A stretch of 39,415 bases of DNA from an uncultured Gemmatimonadota bacterium (GCA_946480295.1 CAMLIT010000029.1:1-39415); one strand, 5' to 3'. Counted from the stretch's first letter, positions 8,592 through 16,472 are shown. Program-made: numbers and translations. The notes: generated from the letters alone by a model not told the origin.

Positions 8592-9407
8592 ATGGACGAC
8601 GGGATGGAGGACGTGGGATCGCTCGGCGCGCCGACGCGCGAGGCGCGCGGCAGGACGCTCGGTGGCCGGCTCCGGTCGCTCGCCCACCGCATCCTCTCGC
8701 TTCCCTTGCGGTACGGCATCGCGGGGACGCGGTCGCTGTACCTCGCGTATCAGCCGGACTCGTATGCGGTCTTCGGCCGCCACGCGTCGTACGACGCATT
8801 GCTGCCGCGCTTCGTGGCGCACAACCGGCGGAACAACGCGGGCGACGTGGCGCGGCTCTGGGCGCTGCTCCTCAACCTGGAGCAGATCGAGGCCGAGGGC
8901 GTGCGGGGCGACTTCGCGGAGCTGGGCGTGTGGCGCGGCAACACCGCGGCCGTGCTCGCGCACTTCGCGGCGCGGAGCGGCCGGCGGGTGTACCTCTTCG
9001 ACACCTTCGCCGGATTCGACGCGCGCGACCTGGTCGGCACGGATGCGCCGAACCGGCGCGAGTTCGGCGACACGTCGCTGGAGCTGGTGCGCGGCGTCAT
9101 CGGCCCCGACGCCGCGTATTGCGAGCTCGTGCCGGGGTTCTTCCCGCGCTCCCTCACCGCGGCGCACGAGCGGGCGCGCTACGCGGCGGTGAACCTGGAC
9201 TGCGACCTGTACGAGCCGATGAAGGCCGGGCTCGCGTTCTTCTATCCGCGGCTCGCGCCAGGCGGGGTGCTGATCCTGCACGACTACTCCAACCCGCGCT
9301 GGGAAGGGGTGAAGCGCGCCGTGGACGAGTTCTGCCGGGCGAGCGCGCAGCGCGTCGTGCTCATGCCCGACAAGTCGGGGAGCGCGATCCTGCGGCGGAT
9401 GGGGTGA
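8592..9407 (+). CDS. TylF/MycF-type O-methyltransferase family protein (271 aa)
   Basis: Belongs to the macrocin O-methyltransferase (TylF) family of SAM- and metal-dependent enzymes. GDFAELGVWRGNTAAVLA forms the SAM-binding loop, YLFDTFAGFD follows as strand 2, and NLDCDLYEPMKAGLAFFYPR with LHDYSNPRW supplies the conserved acidic metal/substrate residues of this family. Length fits the family. I chose ATG 8592 because GGAG lies six bases upstream; ATG 8604 is an alternative. In natural-product pathways such enzymes methylate sugar hydroxyls, but no biosynthetic cluster surrounds it here, so its substrate may be a cell-surface glycan. It is divergent from the MFS exporter. Confidence 0.85.
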   Translation: MDDGMEDVGSLGAPTREARGRTLGGRLRSLAHRILSLPLRYGIAGTRSLYLAYQPDSYAVFGRHASYDALLPRFVAHNRRNNAGDVARLWALLLNLEQIEAEGVRGDFAELGVWRGNTAAVLAHFAARSGRRVYLFDTFAGFDARDLVGTDAPNRREFGDTSLELVRGVIGPDAAYCELVPGFFPRSLTAAHERARYAAVNLDCDLYEPMKAGLAFFYPRLAPGGVLILHDYSNPRWEGVKRAVDEFCRASAQRVVLMPDKSGSAILRRMG

Positions 9408-9438
9408 CGACGGGGCGCGGGGGGCGGCGAGATATGTC

Positions 9439-9474
9439 TTGACAGGAATATACCCGTCACGGCATATTCGCGCC
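9439..9474 (+). promoter_or_regulatory. Sigma-A promoter overlapping an ArsR-type operator
   Basis: A perfect -35 hexamer TTGACA (9439-9444) is followed after 18 bases by CATATT (9463-9468). Within it lies the inverted repeat GAATAT (9446-9451) / ATATTC (9464-9469), with inner CCG/CGG symmetry, a typical layout for ArsR/SmtB-family repressor sites that cover the promoter. The predicted transcription start is at about 9475, which is the GTG start codon of the regulator, so the transcript would be leaderless. Confidence 0.62.
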
Positions 9475-9810
9475 GTGCAATCCGCCTTCGACATCCTCGC
9501 CGAGCCGAACCGCCGCGCGATCCTGAGCCTGCTCGCCTCGTCGGAGCGATCCGTCGGCGATATCGAGCAGCAGCTCCGGATGCCGCAGCCCTCGGTGTCC
9601 AAGCACCTGCGTGTCCTGCGCGACGCCGGCTTCGTCGAGGCCCGCGTCGACGCGCAGCGCCGGGTCTACCGCATCCGCCCCGAGCCGCTCATGGCGGTGG
9701 ACGCCTGGCTGGCTCCCTTCCGGCGCTTCTGGTCCGCCCACGTCGACGCCCTCGAACGCCACCTCGATCGGATGGAGCCGGCGCCCCGAAAGAAAGGGAG
9801 GAGACGATGA
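9475..9810 (+). CDS. ArsR-family winged-helix transcriptional regulator (111 aa)
   Basis: Begins VQSAFDILAEPNRRAILSLL, the standard opening of the SdpR-like, metal-independent ArsR group. The recognition helix is QPSVSKHLRVLRDAGFVEAR, followed by the beta-wing (QRRVYRIRPEPL) and a C-terminal dimerisation helix (WLAPFRRFWSAHVDALERHLD). No Cys/His metal site is present. I chose GTG 9475 rather than an upstream in-frame TTG (9439) because that TTG is part of the -35 element. The stop overlaps the next ATG (ATGA), so it is translationally coupled to an AHSA1-domain gene. It very likely represses its own operon through the inverted repeat just upstream. Confidence 0.9.
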   Translation: MQSAFDILAEPNRRAILSLLASSERSVGDIEQQLRMPQPSVSKHLRVLRDAGFVEARVDAQRRVYRIRPEPLMAVDAWLAPFRRFWSAHVDALERHLDRMEPAPRKKGRRR

Positions 9811-10370
9811 GCAGTCGCGACAGGTACGTCCCTGGCGCCCCGGCGGGCGCCGAGGTCCGCAAGGATGGAGAGCGGTGGACGCTCGTCCTCGTCCGCGACC
9901 TCCGCCATCCGCCGGCGAAGGTCTGGAAGGCGCTCACGGATCCGGAGCAGCTCCGCGAGTGGGCGCCGTTCGACGCGGACCGGAGCCTCGGCACGGTCGG
10001 CCCGGCGAAGCTCACGACGGTGGGCGCGCCGACGCCGCAGGTGACCGAGACGACGGTGAAGCGCGCCGACGTGCCGAGGGTGCTCGAGTTCGACTGGGGC
10101 GGACAGGACATCCGCTGGGAGCTCGAGCCCCTGCCGGGGGGCGGCACCCGGCTCACGCTCTGGCACAACATCGACCGCCGCTTCATCGCGATGGGCGCGG
10201 CGGGGTGGCACGTCTGCCTCGACGTGCTCGATCGCGCGCTCGCGGGCGAGCCGATCGGGCGCATCGTCGGGGTGGACGCGATGAAGTTCGACGGCTGGCA
10301 CCGACTCCACGCCGAGTACGCGCAGCAGTTCGGCGTGGAGACGCCGGGCCAGCCCTCGCAGCGGACCTGA
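9807..10370 (+). CDS. SRPBCC/AHSA1-domain protein (187 aa)
   Basis: Activator-of-Hsp90 homologue 1-like (START/Bet v1 fold) protein. RDLRHPPAKVWKALTDPEQL (residues 31-50) is the hallmark N-terminal strand-helix; the ligand-cavity strands follow (RVLEFDWGGQDIRWELEP, GTRLTLWHNI), and the long C-terminal helix contains GWHVCLDVLDRAL. ArsR, AHSA1 and DoxX-like genes are commonly found together in bacteria, and the triplet here is complete. The start ATG overlaps the ArsR stop by four bases. The bound ligand is unknown. Cytoplasmic, no signal peptide. Confidence 0.88.
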   Translation: MSSRDRYVPGAPAGAEVRKDGERWTLVLVRDLRHPPAKVWKALTDPEQLREWAPFDADRSLGTVGPAKLTTVGAPTPQVTETTVKRADVPRVLEFDWGGQDIRWELEPLPGGGTRLTLWHNIDRRFIAMGAAGWHVCLDVLDRALAGEPIGRIVGVDAMKFDGWHRLHAEYAQQFGVETPGQPSQRT

Positions 10371-10384
10371 ACCTCGTCACGACG

Positions 10385-10792
10385 ATGAACGCACTCCTGT
10401 GGGTCCTGCAGCTCCTGCTCGCGCTGCACACCGTCATGGGCGCGGTGTGGAAGTTCGGCAACTCCGCGCAGTCGGTGCCGTCGCTCGGCGCGATACCCCG
10501 TGGCCTGTGGCTGACGTTGAGCATCCTCGAGCTGCTCTGCGCCGCGGGGCTGATCCTCCCCGCGTTCAGGCGTCGATTCGCGATGCTCGCCCCGCCGGCG
10601 GCGCTCGTCATCGCCGGCGAGATGCTGCTCTTCTGCGGATTGCATCTGTGGTCCGGGGACCGGGATCACGGCGAGTTGGTCTACTGGCTGGTGGTGGCCG
10701 CGGTGTGCGGGTTCGTGGCGTGGGGGAGGATCGGTGCGGCGGGCGGCGTCGGGCGGCGATCGCTGGTGACGGATGCGGCGCGGCGTGCGTAG
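10385..10792 (+). CDS. DoxX-like four-helix membrane protein (135 aa)
   Basis: A small hydrophobic protein with about four transmembrane helices: LLWVLQLLLALHTVMGAVWK, WLTLSILELLCAAGLILPA, FAMLAPPAALVIAGEMLLF and LVYWLVVAAVCGFVAWG. The KFG motif after helix 1 and the Glu in helix 2 (LELLCAAGL) match DoxX-like/SURF4-type families. It starts at ATG 10385, 14 bases after the AHSA1 gene, and completes the regulator/AHSA1/DoxX operon. The C-terminal tail is short and basic. Its exact role is unknown; relatives have been tied to redox or envelope homeostasis. Confidence 0.75.
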   Translation: MNALLWVLQLLLALHTVMGAVWKFGNSAQSVPSLGAIPRGLWLTLSILELLCAAGLILPAFRRRFAMLAPPAALVIAGEMLLFCGLHLWSGDRDHGELVYWLVVAAVCGFVAWGRIGAAGGVGRRSLVTDAARRA

Positions 10793-11270
10793 AGGAACAC
10801 GGATTCGACGGAGGTCACGGATGCCACGGATCGCTCCGCGTGGCGGGAAAGGCCCGCGCGCCCCGGGCTGCTTCGGCGCCCGGAGCTCGGCGCCCTCGCC
10901 CCGTTCGCGCCATTCGCACGATGTCCGATCAATTCGCGTCAGCCCTTTGAAGCCGGCTGGTTAGAGCGGCCAGCGGCGGCGACGAGAAGCCAGGCGCGCC
11001 GTGCGCTGCGTTCCTCGCTGGAGCCGGTATCACACGGTGGGAGACGCGAATGATCACGAATGAACTGCCGAATCGTGCGAATCGCTCCGCGTGGCGGGAA
11101 AGCTCGCCGCGCCCCGGCCAGCCCGGGACCCGGTCCCCTCCCGCCTCATCCCATCCGTGTCGATCCGCCGTTCCCGTGGCATCCGTGTCGAGTCGTTCGG
11201 AGACGGCTCGGTAGAGGGGCCAGCCGCGGCGCTCGGAACCCGCAGCGGCATGAAGCGGCGGCCCCCCGGA
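10793..11270. repeat. Repeat-bearing intergenic spacer (direct and inverted copies)
   Basis: There is no credible gene in these 478 bases. A 22-base direct repeat beginning ATCGCTCCGCGTGGCGGG occurs at 10830-10851 and 11081-11102. The 14-mer CACGGATGCCACGG (10816-10829) recurs inverted at 11174-11187. CATCCGTGTCGA occurs twice (11152-11163 and 11180-11191), next to the inverted copy. The ACGGA-rich units resemble the dispersed non-coding repeats seen between genes in high-GC soil bacteria. The spacer separates the DoxX-like gene from the convergent response regulator and may also hold the terminators of both. Confidence 0.55.
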
Positions 11271-11711
11271 TCACTGCGACGCCCGCCACTCCCCCGTCGA
11301 GATGATCCGCACGCTGTCCTCGGGCGCGTCGAGCACCTCGGCCACCATCGCCGCCAGCTCGTCGTAGCCGAACGGCTTCTCGAGGAAGCGGAAGCCGTCC
11401 ACGCCGACGAGCGCCTCGAAGGCGGGCAGGTGCCGGGCCGCGTCGACGTCATAGCCCGACATGAGGATCACCCGGAGCGGCGCCATGCGGCTCTGCAGCG
11501 CGTCGAACACGGCGGGGCTGCCCGGCTCCGGGAGCACCAGGTCGACGATCGCGAGGTCGATCTGCAGGTCGCTCTCCAGGACGAGCCGGATCGCCTCGTC
11601 CGCGCTGGCGGCGCCGACGGCTTCGTAGCCCTGGCGCGAGAGCATGCGGCTCATCGCCGATCGCAGGGCGTCGTGGTCTTCGACGACGAGGATGGTGGGA
11701 GCACGGGACAT
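11271..11711 (-). CDS. Single-domain (CheY-like) response regulator (146 aa)
   Basis: A stand-alone receiver domain: acidic pocket VVEDHD near the N-terminus, phosphorylation site Asp in LAIVDLVLPEPG, the switch Ser in LMSGYD and Lys in LEKPFGYDEL. I chose ATG 11711 because the receiver fold begins directly after it (MSRAPTILVVEDHD); the frame continues upstream without protein character. No DNA-binding or enzymatic output domain follows; the last residues are EDSVRIISTGEWRAS. Such proteins usually accept phosphate from hybrid or PAS kinases; the orphan kinase at 5404-7140 is one candidate partner, which is only inference. The gene lies upstream of the repeat-bearing spacer. Confidence 0.88.
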   Translation of the reverse strand: MSRAPTILVVEDHDALRSAMSRMLSRQGYEAVGAASADEAIRLVLESDLQIDLAIVDLVLPEPGSPAVFDALQSRMAPLRVILMSGYDVDAARHLPAFEALVGVDGFRFLEKPFGYDELAAMVAEVLDAPEDSVRIISTGEWRASQ

Positions 11712-11879
11712 GAAGCTTCTTGCGCGGCGGCTCGACTGGCGCTCACCCGCGGTGTCGACGGCGTAGTGTTCTCGGGTGCGCGGCCTAACGCTCGCACGTG
11801 CACGCCACATGAGCAACTTCTTAGCGTTTCTTCGGCGGCTGTGCGGGAAGCGAACCGGTCCGCCCTCGCCGCGCCCGCA

Positions 11880-12668
11880 TCACGCCGCGCCACTTCCCAC
11901 CAGCCGCTCGATCGCGCGCAGCCCCGCCTCGCCGACGTCGAGGGTGTGCCGGTTGACGTACAGCCGGATGTGCGACGCGCACACCTCCTCCGACATCTCC
12001 TGCGCGTGCGCGCGCACGTACTCGCGGCTCGCCTCGGGATGGTCGAACGCGTACTGGACCGACGCGCGGATCGCGCGCTCGGCCGCGGCGATGGTGGCGT
12101 CGTCGAGATCGGCGCGCGCGCAGATGCCGGCCAGCGGAACCGGGAGCCCCGTCTCGTGCTCCCACCAGTCGCCGAGGTCCGCCGCCTTCGCGAGGCCGTG
12201 CTCGTGGTACGTGAAGCGGCTCTCGTGGATGATGAGCCCCGCGTCGGCCTCGCCGTCGGCGACCGCGCGCAGGATGCGGTCGTAGCGCATCTCGACGACG
12301 TCGGCGAGCGCGGGCGCGGCGAGCCGCAGCAGTCGGAAGGCCGTCGTCTCGCGGCCGGGGATCGCCATCCGGCCGCGTGCCGCCTCGGCGAGGGACATCG
12401 GCGTGCGCGTCACGACGAGCGGCCCGACGCCCTCGCCGAGCGCGGCGCCGCTGCGCAGCAGGCGGTAGCTGTCGCCGACGGCGGCGAAGGCGCCGACGCT
12501 CAGCTTCGTCAGGTCGAACTCACCGGCGTGGGCGCGGCGATTCAGCTCCTCGATGTCGAGCAGGACGGGTCGGACGCGGAAGGGCGCGTCCACGAGCCCG
12601 TGGGTGAGGGCGTGGAAGGCGAAGATGTCGTTGGGGCAGGGGGAGTAGCCGAAGGTCAGCTCACGCAC
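11880..12668 (-). CDS. mqnD: 1,4-dihydroxy-6-naphthoate synthase (futalosine pathway, 262 aa)
   Basis: MqnD converts cyclic dehypoxanthinyl futalosine to 1,4-dihydroxy-6-naphthoate in the alternative menaquinone pathway. The protein has a periplasmic-binding-protein-like fold with the family start LTFGYSPCPNDIFAFHAL, then LLDIEELNRRA, LTKLSVGAFA, LRLAAP, DAGLIIHESRFTY and the conserved helix IRLYVNRHTLDVGEAG near the end. The GTG at 12668 is chosen because it begins the conserved region; it overlaps the end of mqnB by 13 bases, so translation is probably coupled. Length is slightly shorter than many homologues. The pair mqnB-mqnD strongly suggests that the organism makes menaquinone via futalosine; mqnA, mqnC and mqnE are not in the window. 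Confidence 0.93.
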   Translation of the reverse strand: MRELTFGYSPCPNDIFAFHALTHGLVDAPFRVRPVLLDIEELNRRAHAGEFDLTKLSVGAFAAVGDSYRLLRSGAALGEGVGPLVVTRTPMSLAEAARGRMAIPGRETTAFRLLRLAAPALADVVEMRYDRILRAVADGEADAGLIIHESRFTYHEHGLAKAADLGDWWEHETGLPVPLAGICARADLDDATIAAAERAIRASVQYAFDHPEASREYVRAHAQEMSEEVCASHIRLYVNRHTLDVGEAGLRAIERLVGSGAA

Positions 12669-13234
12669 GACAGGAGCTCCGGGACGAGTCGGGGGGTGAT
12701 GGCGACGATCGCGGCGAAGGCGGCGTCGAGGTGCCAGCGCGCGCGGTCGTCCTCCTCGACGTCGTTGGAGATCGCGCGCACCTCGACGGCGGGGACGCCG
12801 GCGAGCTGCGCGGCGCGGAGGACGCCGAAGCCCTCCATCGCCTCGACGTCGCACCCGGACGTGGCGCCGACGCGCGCGCTCGTGCCGATGCTCAGGGCGA
12901 CGGCGTCGGGCAGCGCGCGCCGCACGGCGGCGACGAGCGACGGGGTGGCGGGAACCACGCGCGGTGCCCAGTGCGGCGGGATCGCCTCGGCGAGGTCGCA
13001 GTAGCGCGCCTCGGTGCCGACGACGATCGTCGCCGGCGGGAGCGCGTGCCGCCGCCGGACGCCGGCGACGCCGACGTGCAGGATGGCCGCGGGGCGGTGC
13101 GCCGTGATCGCCGCGGCGGTGGACGCGGCGGCCTCCACGGGCCCGACGCCGCAGCACAGCGTCGTCCACCCGTCGGCCGGCGCGAGCTCGCGCGCCGTCG
13201 CCGCGATCACGAGGATCCGTCCACGTTCGCTCAT
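12656..13234 (-). CDS. mqnB: Futalosine hydrolase (192 aa)
   Basis: A nucleosidase of the purine/MTAN phosphorylase superfamily. MqnB cleaves futalosine to dehypoxanthinyl futalosine and hypoxanthine. Seen in the sequence: an N-terminal strand ILVIAATARELAP, the glycine-rich GVGPVEAAAST, LHVGVAGVRR, the catalytic-region motif VEAMEGFGVLRAAQLAGVP with its conserved Glu-Met-Glu, and VRAISNDVEE, all typical of this family. The ATG at 13234 follows the ybaK stop by 12 bases and the end overlaps mqnD. The operon order ybaK-mqnB-mqnD is clear. Cytoplasmic. Confidence 0.93.
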   Translation of the reverse strand: MSERGRILVIAATARELAPADGWTTLCCGVGPVEAAASTAAAITAHRPAAILHVGVAGVRRRHALPPATIVVGTEARYCDLAEAIPPHWAPRVVPATPSLVAAVRRALPDAVALSIGTSARVGATSGCDVEAMEGFGVLRAAQLAGVPAVEVRAISNDVEEDDRARWHLDAAFAAIVAITPRLVPELLSCVS

Positions 13235-13246
13235 CGGGCGCGGAAT

Positions 13247-13729
13247 CTACGGGGCAGGGGTCCGGCGTGCGATCGGCGCGTACGCGCCGCGGGAGAGGCG
13301 CACGAGGTCCGCCGGCGCGAGCGCGATCTGCAGCCCGCGCCGTCCCGCGCTCACGTAGATGCGCGGCAGCGCCTCGGCGCTCGCGTCGACGATGGTGCGC
13401 AGCGCGCGCCGCTGCCCCAGCGGACTGATGCCGCCGACGACGTACCCGGTCACTCGCTCGGCGGCGGCGGCGTCGGCGAGCGCCGCCTTCTTCGCGCCCA
13501 CGGCGTCGGCCATCGCCTTGAGGTCGAGCGACGCGCTCACCGGGACGAGCCCCACGGCGAACTGGCCGCGATCGGTCTGCACGACGAGGGTCTTGAAGAC
13601 GTGCGCGGGGTCGACGCCGAGCGCGTGGGCGGCCTCCAGCCCGTACGACTCGGCGGCCGGGTCGTGGGTGTAATCGAGGATCTCGAAGGGTACGCGCGCC
13701 CGCTCGGCGGCGCGGATGGCGGGGGTCAT
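13247..13729 (-). CDS. ybaK: YbaK/EbsC-type Cys-tRNA(Pro) deacylase (160 aa)
   Basis: Belongs to the YbaK/aminoacyl-tRNA deacylase family, which hydrolyses Cys mischarged on tRNA-Pro. Visible hallmarks are FEILDYTHDPAAESYGLEAA, VFKTLVVQTDRGQFAVGLVP, the catalytic-region Lys in LKAMADAVGAKKAALADA, and GYVVGGISPLGQRRAL, where GGISP-G is diagnostic of YbaK rather than ProX. ATG 13729 (MTPAIRAAERA) gives the normal family length; the open frame continues upstream but overlaps the divergent promoter region. It is the first gene of the ybaK-mqnB-mqnD unit. Confidence 0.93.
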   Translation of the reverse strand: MTPAIRAAERARVPFEILDYTHDPAAESYGLEAAHALGVDPAHVFKTLVVQTDRGQFAVGLVPVSASLDLKAMADAVGAKKAALADAAAAERVTGYVVGGISPLGQRRALRTIVDASAEALPRIYVSAGRRGLQIALAPADLVRLSRGAYAPIARRTPAP

Positions 13730-13767
13730 GCGACGAAAGCTACTCGCGCCGGCGGTGGTCCGGGTGC

Positions 13768-13773
13768 TATGAT
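13768..13773 (+). promoter_or_regulatory. Extended -10 promoter candidate for the DinB-like gene
   Basis: TATGAT preceded by TGC (extended -10) lies 48 bases ahead of the ATG at 13821. No good -35 hexamer accompanies it. It is the best promoter-like sequence in the 91-base divergent spacer. Confidence 0.35.
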
Positions 13774-13820
13774 GGCGCGCCGCAGCGCCGTGATCCCCGT
13801 CGACCATCGGACCACATCCC

Positions 13821-14627
13821 ATGCGCCGTCCCGCCCTGCTGGTCCTCGCGCTCGCCCTGCCCGCCCCGGTCCTCGCCCAGACGCCGACAGCGCCGCGGGC
13901 ACCGAAGGCCGTCATGGCTGCCTTCGCGACCTTCGCCGACATCTTCGGCAGCCGGCTCGTCGCCGCGTTCGACTCGATCCCCGCGGCGCGGTACGACTAC
14001 CGCCCCACGCCGTCGCAGCAGACCATCGGCTACATCGGCCAGCATCTGGAGAACGCCAACTACGAGCTGTGCGAGCGTGTGGGAACGCTGAAGCACCCGC
14101 GGACGGCGAAGGACTCGCTGGCGGACAGCGTCAAGGCGCGCTGGCCGAAGGACACGCTCGTCGCGCGGCTGCGCGCGTCGGTCCGCTTCTGCGACACGGT
14201 CCTCGATCGCGCGGCGCCGCCCGAGACGGAATCGCAGACGCGCGTCCTGCTGGCGTTCGAGACCGAGCTGGCGGAGCACTACCGCCAGCTCGCCGTCTAC
14301 ATGCGGCTGCTCGGGCTGGTGCCGCCGTCGGCGCTGCCGCCGACGGCGCACACGGCGATCGCGCTGCCGGCGTCGGCGCTGGCGCCGTACGCCGGCGTCT
14401 ACGAGCTGTCGCCCGACATGCGCCTCGACGTCCGACACGCGGGCGATTCGCTCTACATCAGCTCCAGGGAGGGCGGCCCGGTGCGGCTGTGGCCCGAGAG
14501 CGCGACGGAGTTCTTCCTGAAGGACGTGGACGCGCAGGTCACCTTCGTGCGCGACGCGGGCGGCGCGGTGACGGGGCTCGTGCTGCACCAGTTCGGCCGC
14601 GACCGGGCGGCGCGGAAGATTCGTTAG
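13821..14627 (+). CDS. Exported DinB-like protein with DUF3471-like C-terminal domain (268 aa)
   Basis: A Sec signal peptide (MRRPALLVLALALPAPVLAQ, cleavage likely after Ala-Gln) is followed by a DinB/YfiT-type four-helix bundle (about residues 32-175). Motifs are YDYRPTPSQQTIGYIGQHLENANYELC, split by helix ends, and the helix-4 motif LAEHYRQLAVYMRLLGLVPP; His residues in these helices can form the DinB metal site. The last 75 residues (YAGVYELSPDMRLDVRHAGD onward) form a small beta domain of the DUF3471 kind found attached to beta-lactamase-like and DinB proteins in this phylum. No Shine-Dalgarno is obvious. Probably periplasmic; the thiol-transferase-like role of DinB relatives is unproven for this protein. 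Confidence 0.82.
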   Translation: MRRPALLVLALALPAPVLAQTPTAPRAPKAVMAAFATFADIFGSRLVAAFDSIPAARYDYRPTPSQQTIGYIGQHLENANYELCERVGTLKHPRTAKDSLADSVKARWPKDTLVARLRASVRFCDTVLDRAAPPETESQTRVLLAFETELAEHYRQLAVYMRLLGLVPPSALPPTAHTAIALPASALAPYAGVYELSPDMRLDVRHAGDSLYISSREGGPVRLWPESATEFFLKDVDAQVTFVRDAGGAVTGLVLHQFGRDRAARKIR

Positions 14628-14709
14628 GCGCGGACCGCCTCGTGCGGCGCCCGCGAAGTCGTCGGAACCGACCAGGGGACGACGGGAACCAGCAACGGGA
14701 GTGATGCCG

Positions 14710-15690
14710 ATGCAGAAGACCGCGGACGAGACGACGACGCTGACCCCCGTGCCGACCGGGCCGGGGCCCCTCCCCGCGCTCGCGCGCGGGGTCGGCACGC
14801 GGCGCGGCTGGCGCGCCGGCGTGATGGGCGAGTGCCTGGCCGAATTCCTCGGCACGCTCGTGCTGATCGCGTTCGGCACGGGGGTGGTGGCGACGGCGGT
14901 CGCGGCGCTCAACCAGTCGGGGCGCGGCGCGATCCCCTTCGCGGCGAGCGGCGACTGGCTGCTCATCACCTGCGGGTGGGCGGCGGCGGTCACGCTCGGC
15001 ATCTACGTCGCCGGCGGCGTGAGCGGGGCGCACCTCAACCCGGCGCTCACCGTGGCGCTCGCGCTGCGGCGGAAGTTCCCGTGGTCGCGCGTCGTGCCGT
15101 ACACCATCGCGCAGACGGTGGGGGCGTTCGTCGGCGCGGCGCTCGTCTACGTCGACTACGCCGCCGCGATCCGCGCCTACGAGCGGAGCCAGGGGATCGT
15201 GCGCGGCGCCGCGGCATCCGCGGCGACGGCGGGGATCTTCATGACGGGGCCGGCACCGTACTTCGGCGGCTCGCTCACCGGGCCGTTCGTGGACCAGGTG
15301 ATCGGCACGGCGCTGCTCGTGCTCGTCGTCTTCGCGCTCACCGACGCGCGCAACCAGCCGCCGAAGGAGAACCTCGCGCCCCTCGTCGTCGGCCTCCTCG
15401 TCGCGGCGATCGGCATGTCGTTCGGCGCGGACGCGGGGTACGCGATCAACCCGGCGCGCGACTTCGGCCCGCGGATGCTCGCCGCGCTCGCCGGGTGGGG
15501 CGCGGTGGCCTTCCCGGGGGCGGACGGGTACTTCTGGGTCCCGATCCTCGGCCCGCTCGTCGGCGGCGTGCTCGGCGCGCTCGTGTACGACTGGGGGATC
15601 GGCACCGTGCTCGTCGCGCGCGGCGAGATCGCGACGGCGGACGTGGAGACGGCGGGGAGCGTGGTGAAGGAGGAGCCGGTGGTGGGGTGA
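14710..15690 (+). CDS. Aquaglyceroporin / glycerol facilitator, MIP family (326 aa)
   Basis: Six transmembrane helices plus the two half-helix NPA boxes: HLNPALTVAL (first) and INPARDFGPRM (second). The Asp directly after NPAR is the signature of glycerol-conducting aquaglyceroporins rather than water-specific channels. The start is ambiguous. ATG 14710 has GGGAG nine bases upstream and gives a 38-residue Pro/Thr-rich N-terminal tail; GTG 14701, ATG 14704 and ATG 14824 (directly before GECLAEFLGTL) are alternatives. The C-terminal tail beyond helix 6 is acidic. It is single in context; no glycerol kinase or dehydrogenase is adjacent. Confidence 0.9.
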   Translation: MQKTADETTTLTPVPTGPGPLPALARGVGTRRGWRAGVMGECLAEFLGTLVLIAFGTGVVATAVAALNQSGRGAIPFAASGDWLLITCGWAAAVTLGIYVAGGVSGAHLNPALTVALALRRKFPWSRVVPYTIAQTVGAFVGAALVYVDYAAAIRAYERSQGIVRGAAASAATAGIFMTGPAPYFGGSLTGPFVDQVIGTALLVLVVFALTDARNQPPKENLAPLVVGLLVAAIGMSFGADAGYAINPARDFGPRMLAALAGWGAVAFPGADGYFWVPILGPLVGGVLGALVYDWGIGTVLVARGEIATADVETAGSVVKEEPVVG

Positions 15691-15697
15691 GGGGCGC

Positions 15698-15709
15698 GGG
15701 GGGGGGGGG
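15698..15709. repeat. Homopolymeric tract of 12 G
   Basis: Twelve consecutive G bases lie between the aquaporin stop and the lipoprotein gene, about 105 bases ahead of the latter. Such tracts are prone to slipped-strand mispairing and to sequencing error. Confidence 0.8.
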
Positions 15710-15813
15710 ACGCGCGTCCGACTCGTCAGGCGGCGCCTTGTGACCGCGCCGGGATCGGCGTATCGTCCCGCGCGTCCGCTCCCATCCGCTCACCGTCACC
15801 AGGAGCTCCGATC

Positions 15814-16419
15814 GTGCCGCGTCCGTCCGTCCGCCTCTCGACCCCCGTCGCCCCTCGCGCGCGCGCCGCGACCGCCGTCGCGCTCCTCGCCCTGCTGACC
15901 GTCGCCTGCGCGGGACACGACAAGAAGGATGACGACACGGCCGCGGGCGCGGCCGGCGCCGGTGCTGCCACCTCAGCGTCGAACGGCGACGAGCGCGGGA
16001 GCGTCCATCTCGAGGTGGTCGGCGGTCCACACGCCGGCAGCTACGACGAGAAGATGATCGGCTCCGGGTGCAGCTACGGCCTGGCGGGCACCGGCGCGTG
16101 GGGCAACCAGTACTCGATCGACACCAACGACCCGAAGCGGTTCAGCAGCCTGCAGCTCGTCGTCCCCGACGCGAAGGGCGCGGCGAGCGGCACCTCCACC
16201 TTCCAGATGACGGTGTCCTTCGGGCCGCTCTTCGGGACGGGGAGCACGAGCTACGACGTCAACACGCGGCCGAACGCGTCGAAGACCGGGAGCGGTCGCG
16301 TGACCGTGGAGGACCACGGGAAGACGGGGCGCGTGACCTTCGACGCCAAGACCGCGCAGGGGGTCGAGCTGAAGGGGACGATCGACTGCACCGACGTCAT
16401 GCGAGCGGGGCAGAGCTGA
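15814..16419 (+). CDS. Small lipoprotein of unknown function (201 aa)
   Basis: GTG start at 15814 with GGAG eight bases upstream. An Arg-rich n-region and hydrophobic stretch lead to a lipobox (LLTVA then Cys32). A Lys/Asp-rich, then Ala/Gly/Ser-rich linker (residues 36-58) precedes a beta-rich domain with strands such as GSVHLEVVGGPHAGSY, FSSLQLVVPD and STFQMTVSFGPLF. Two Cys residues in the mature part (GSGCSYG and IDCTD) could form a disulphide. No family recognised. Probably an outer-membrane lipoprotein facing the periplasm. It converges with the phosphoesterase gene at 16489. Confidence 0.75.
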   Translation: MPRPSVRLSTPVAPRARAATAVALLALLTVACAGHDKKDDDTAAGAAGAGAATSASNGDERGSVHLEVVGGPHAGSYDEKMIGSGCSYGLAGTGAWGNQYSIDTNDPKRFSSLQLVVPDAKGAASGTSTFQMTVSFGPLFGTGSTSYDVNTRPNASKTGSGRVTVEDHGKTGRVTFDAKTAQGVELKGTIDCTDVMRAGQS

Positions 16420-16472
16420 GTGGGGCAGGGCGGCTGACGATCGACGATCGTTTGGCGGGGCCGAGCCGGGGT

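Noticed and set aside
11783..11790. GCCTAAC/GTTAGGC heptamers as integron attC sites
   Set aside because: They match the RYYYAAC/GTTRRRY boxes, but no properly ordered partner box with an imperfect hairpin lies within the expected distance, and most copies are inside ordinary coding genes.
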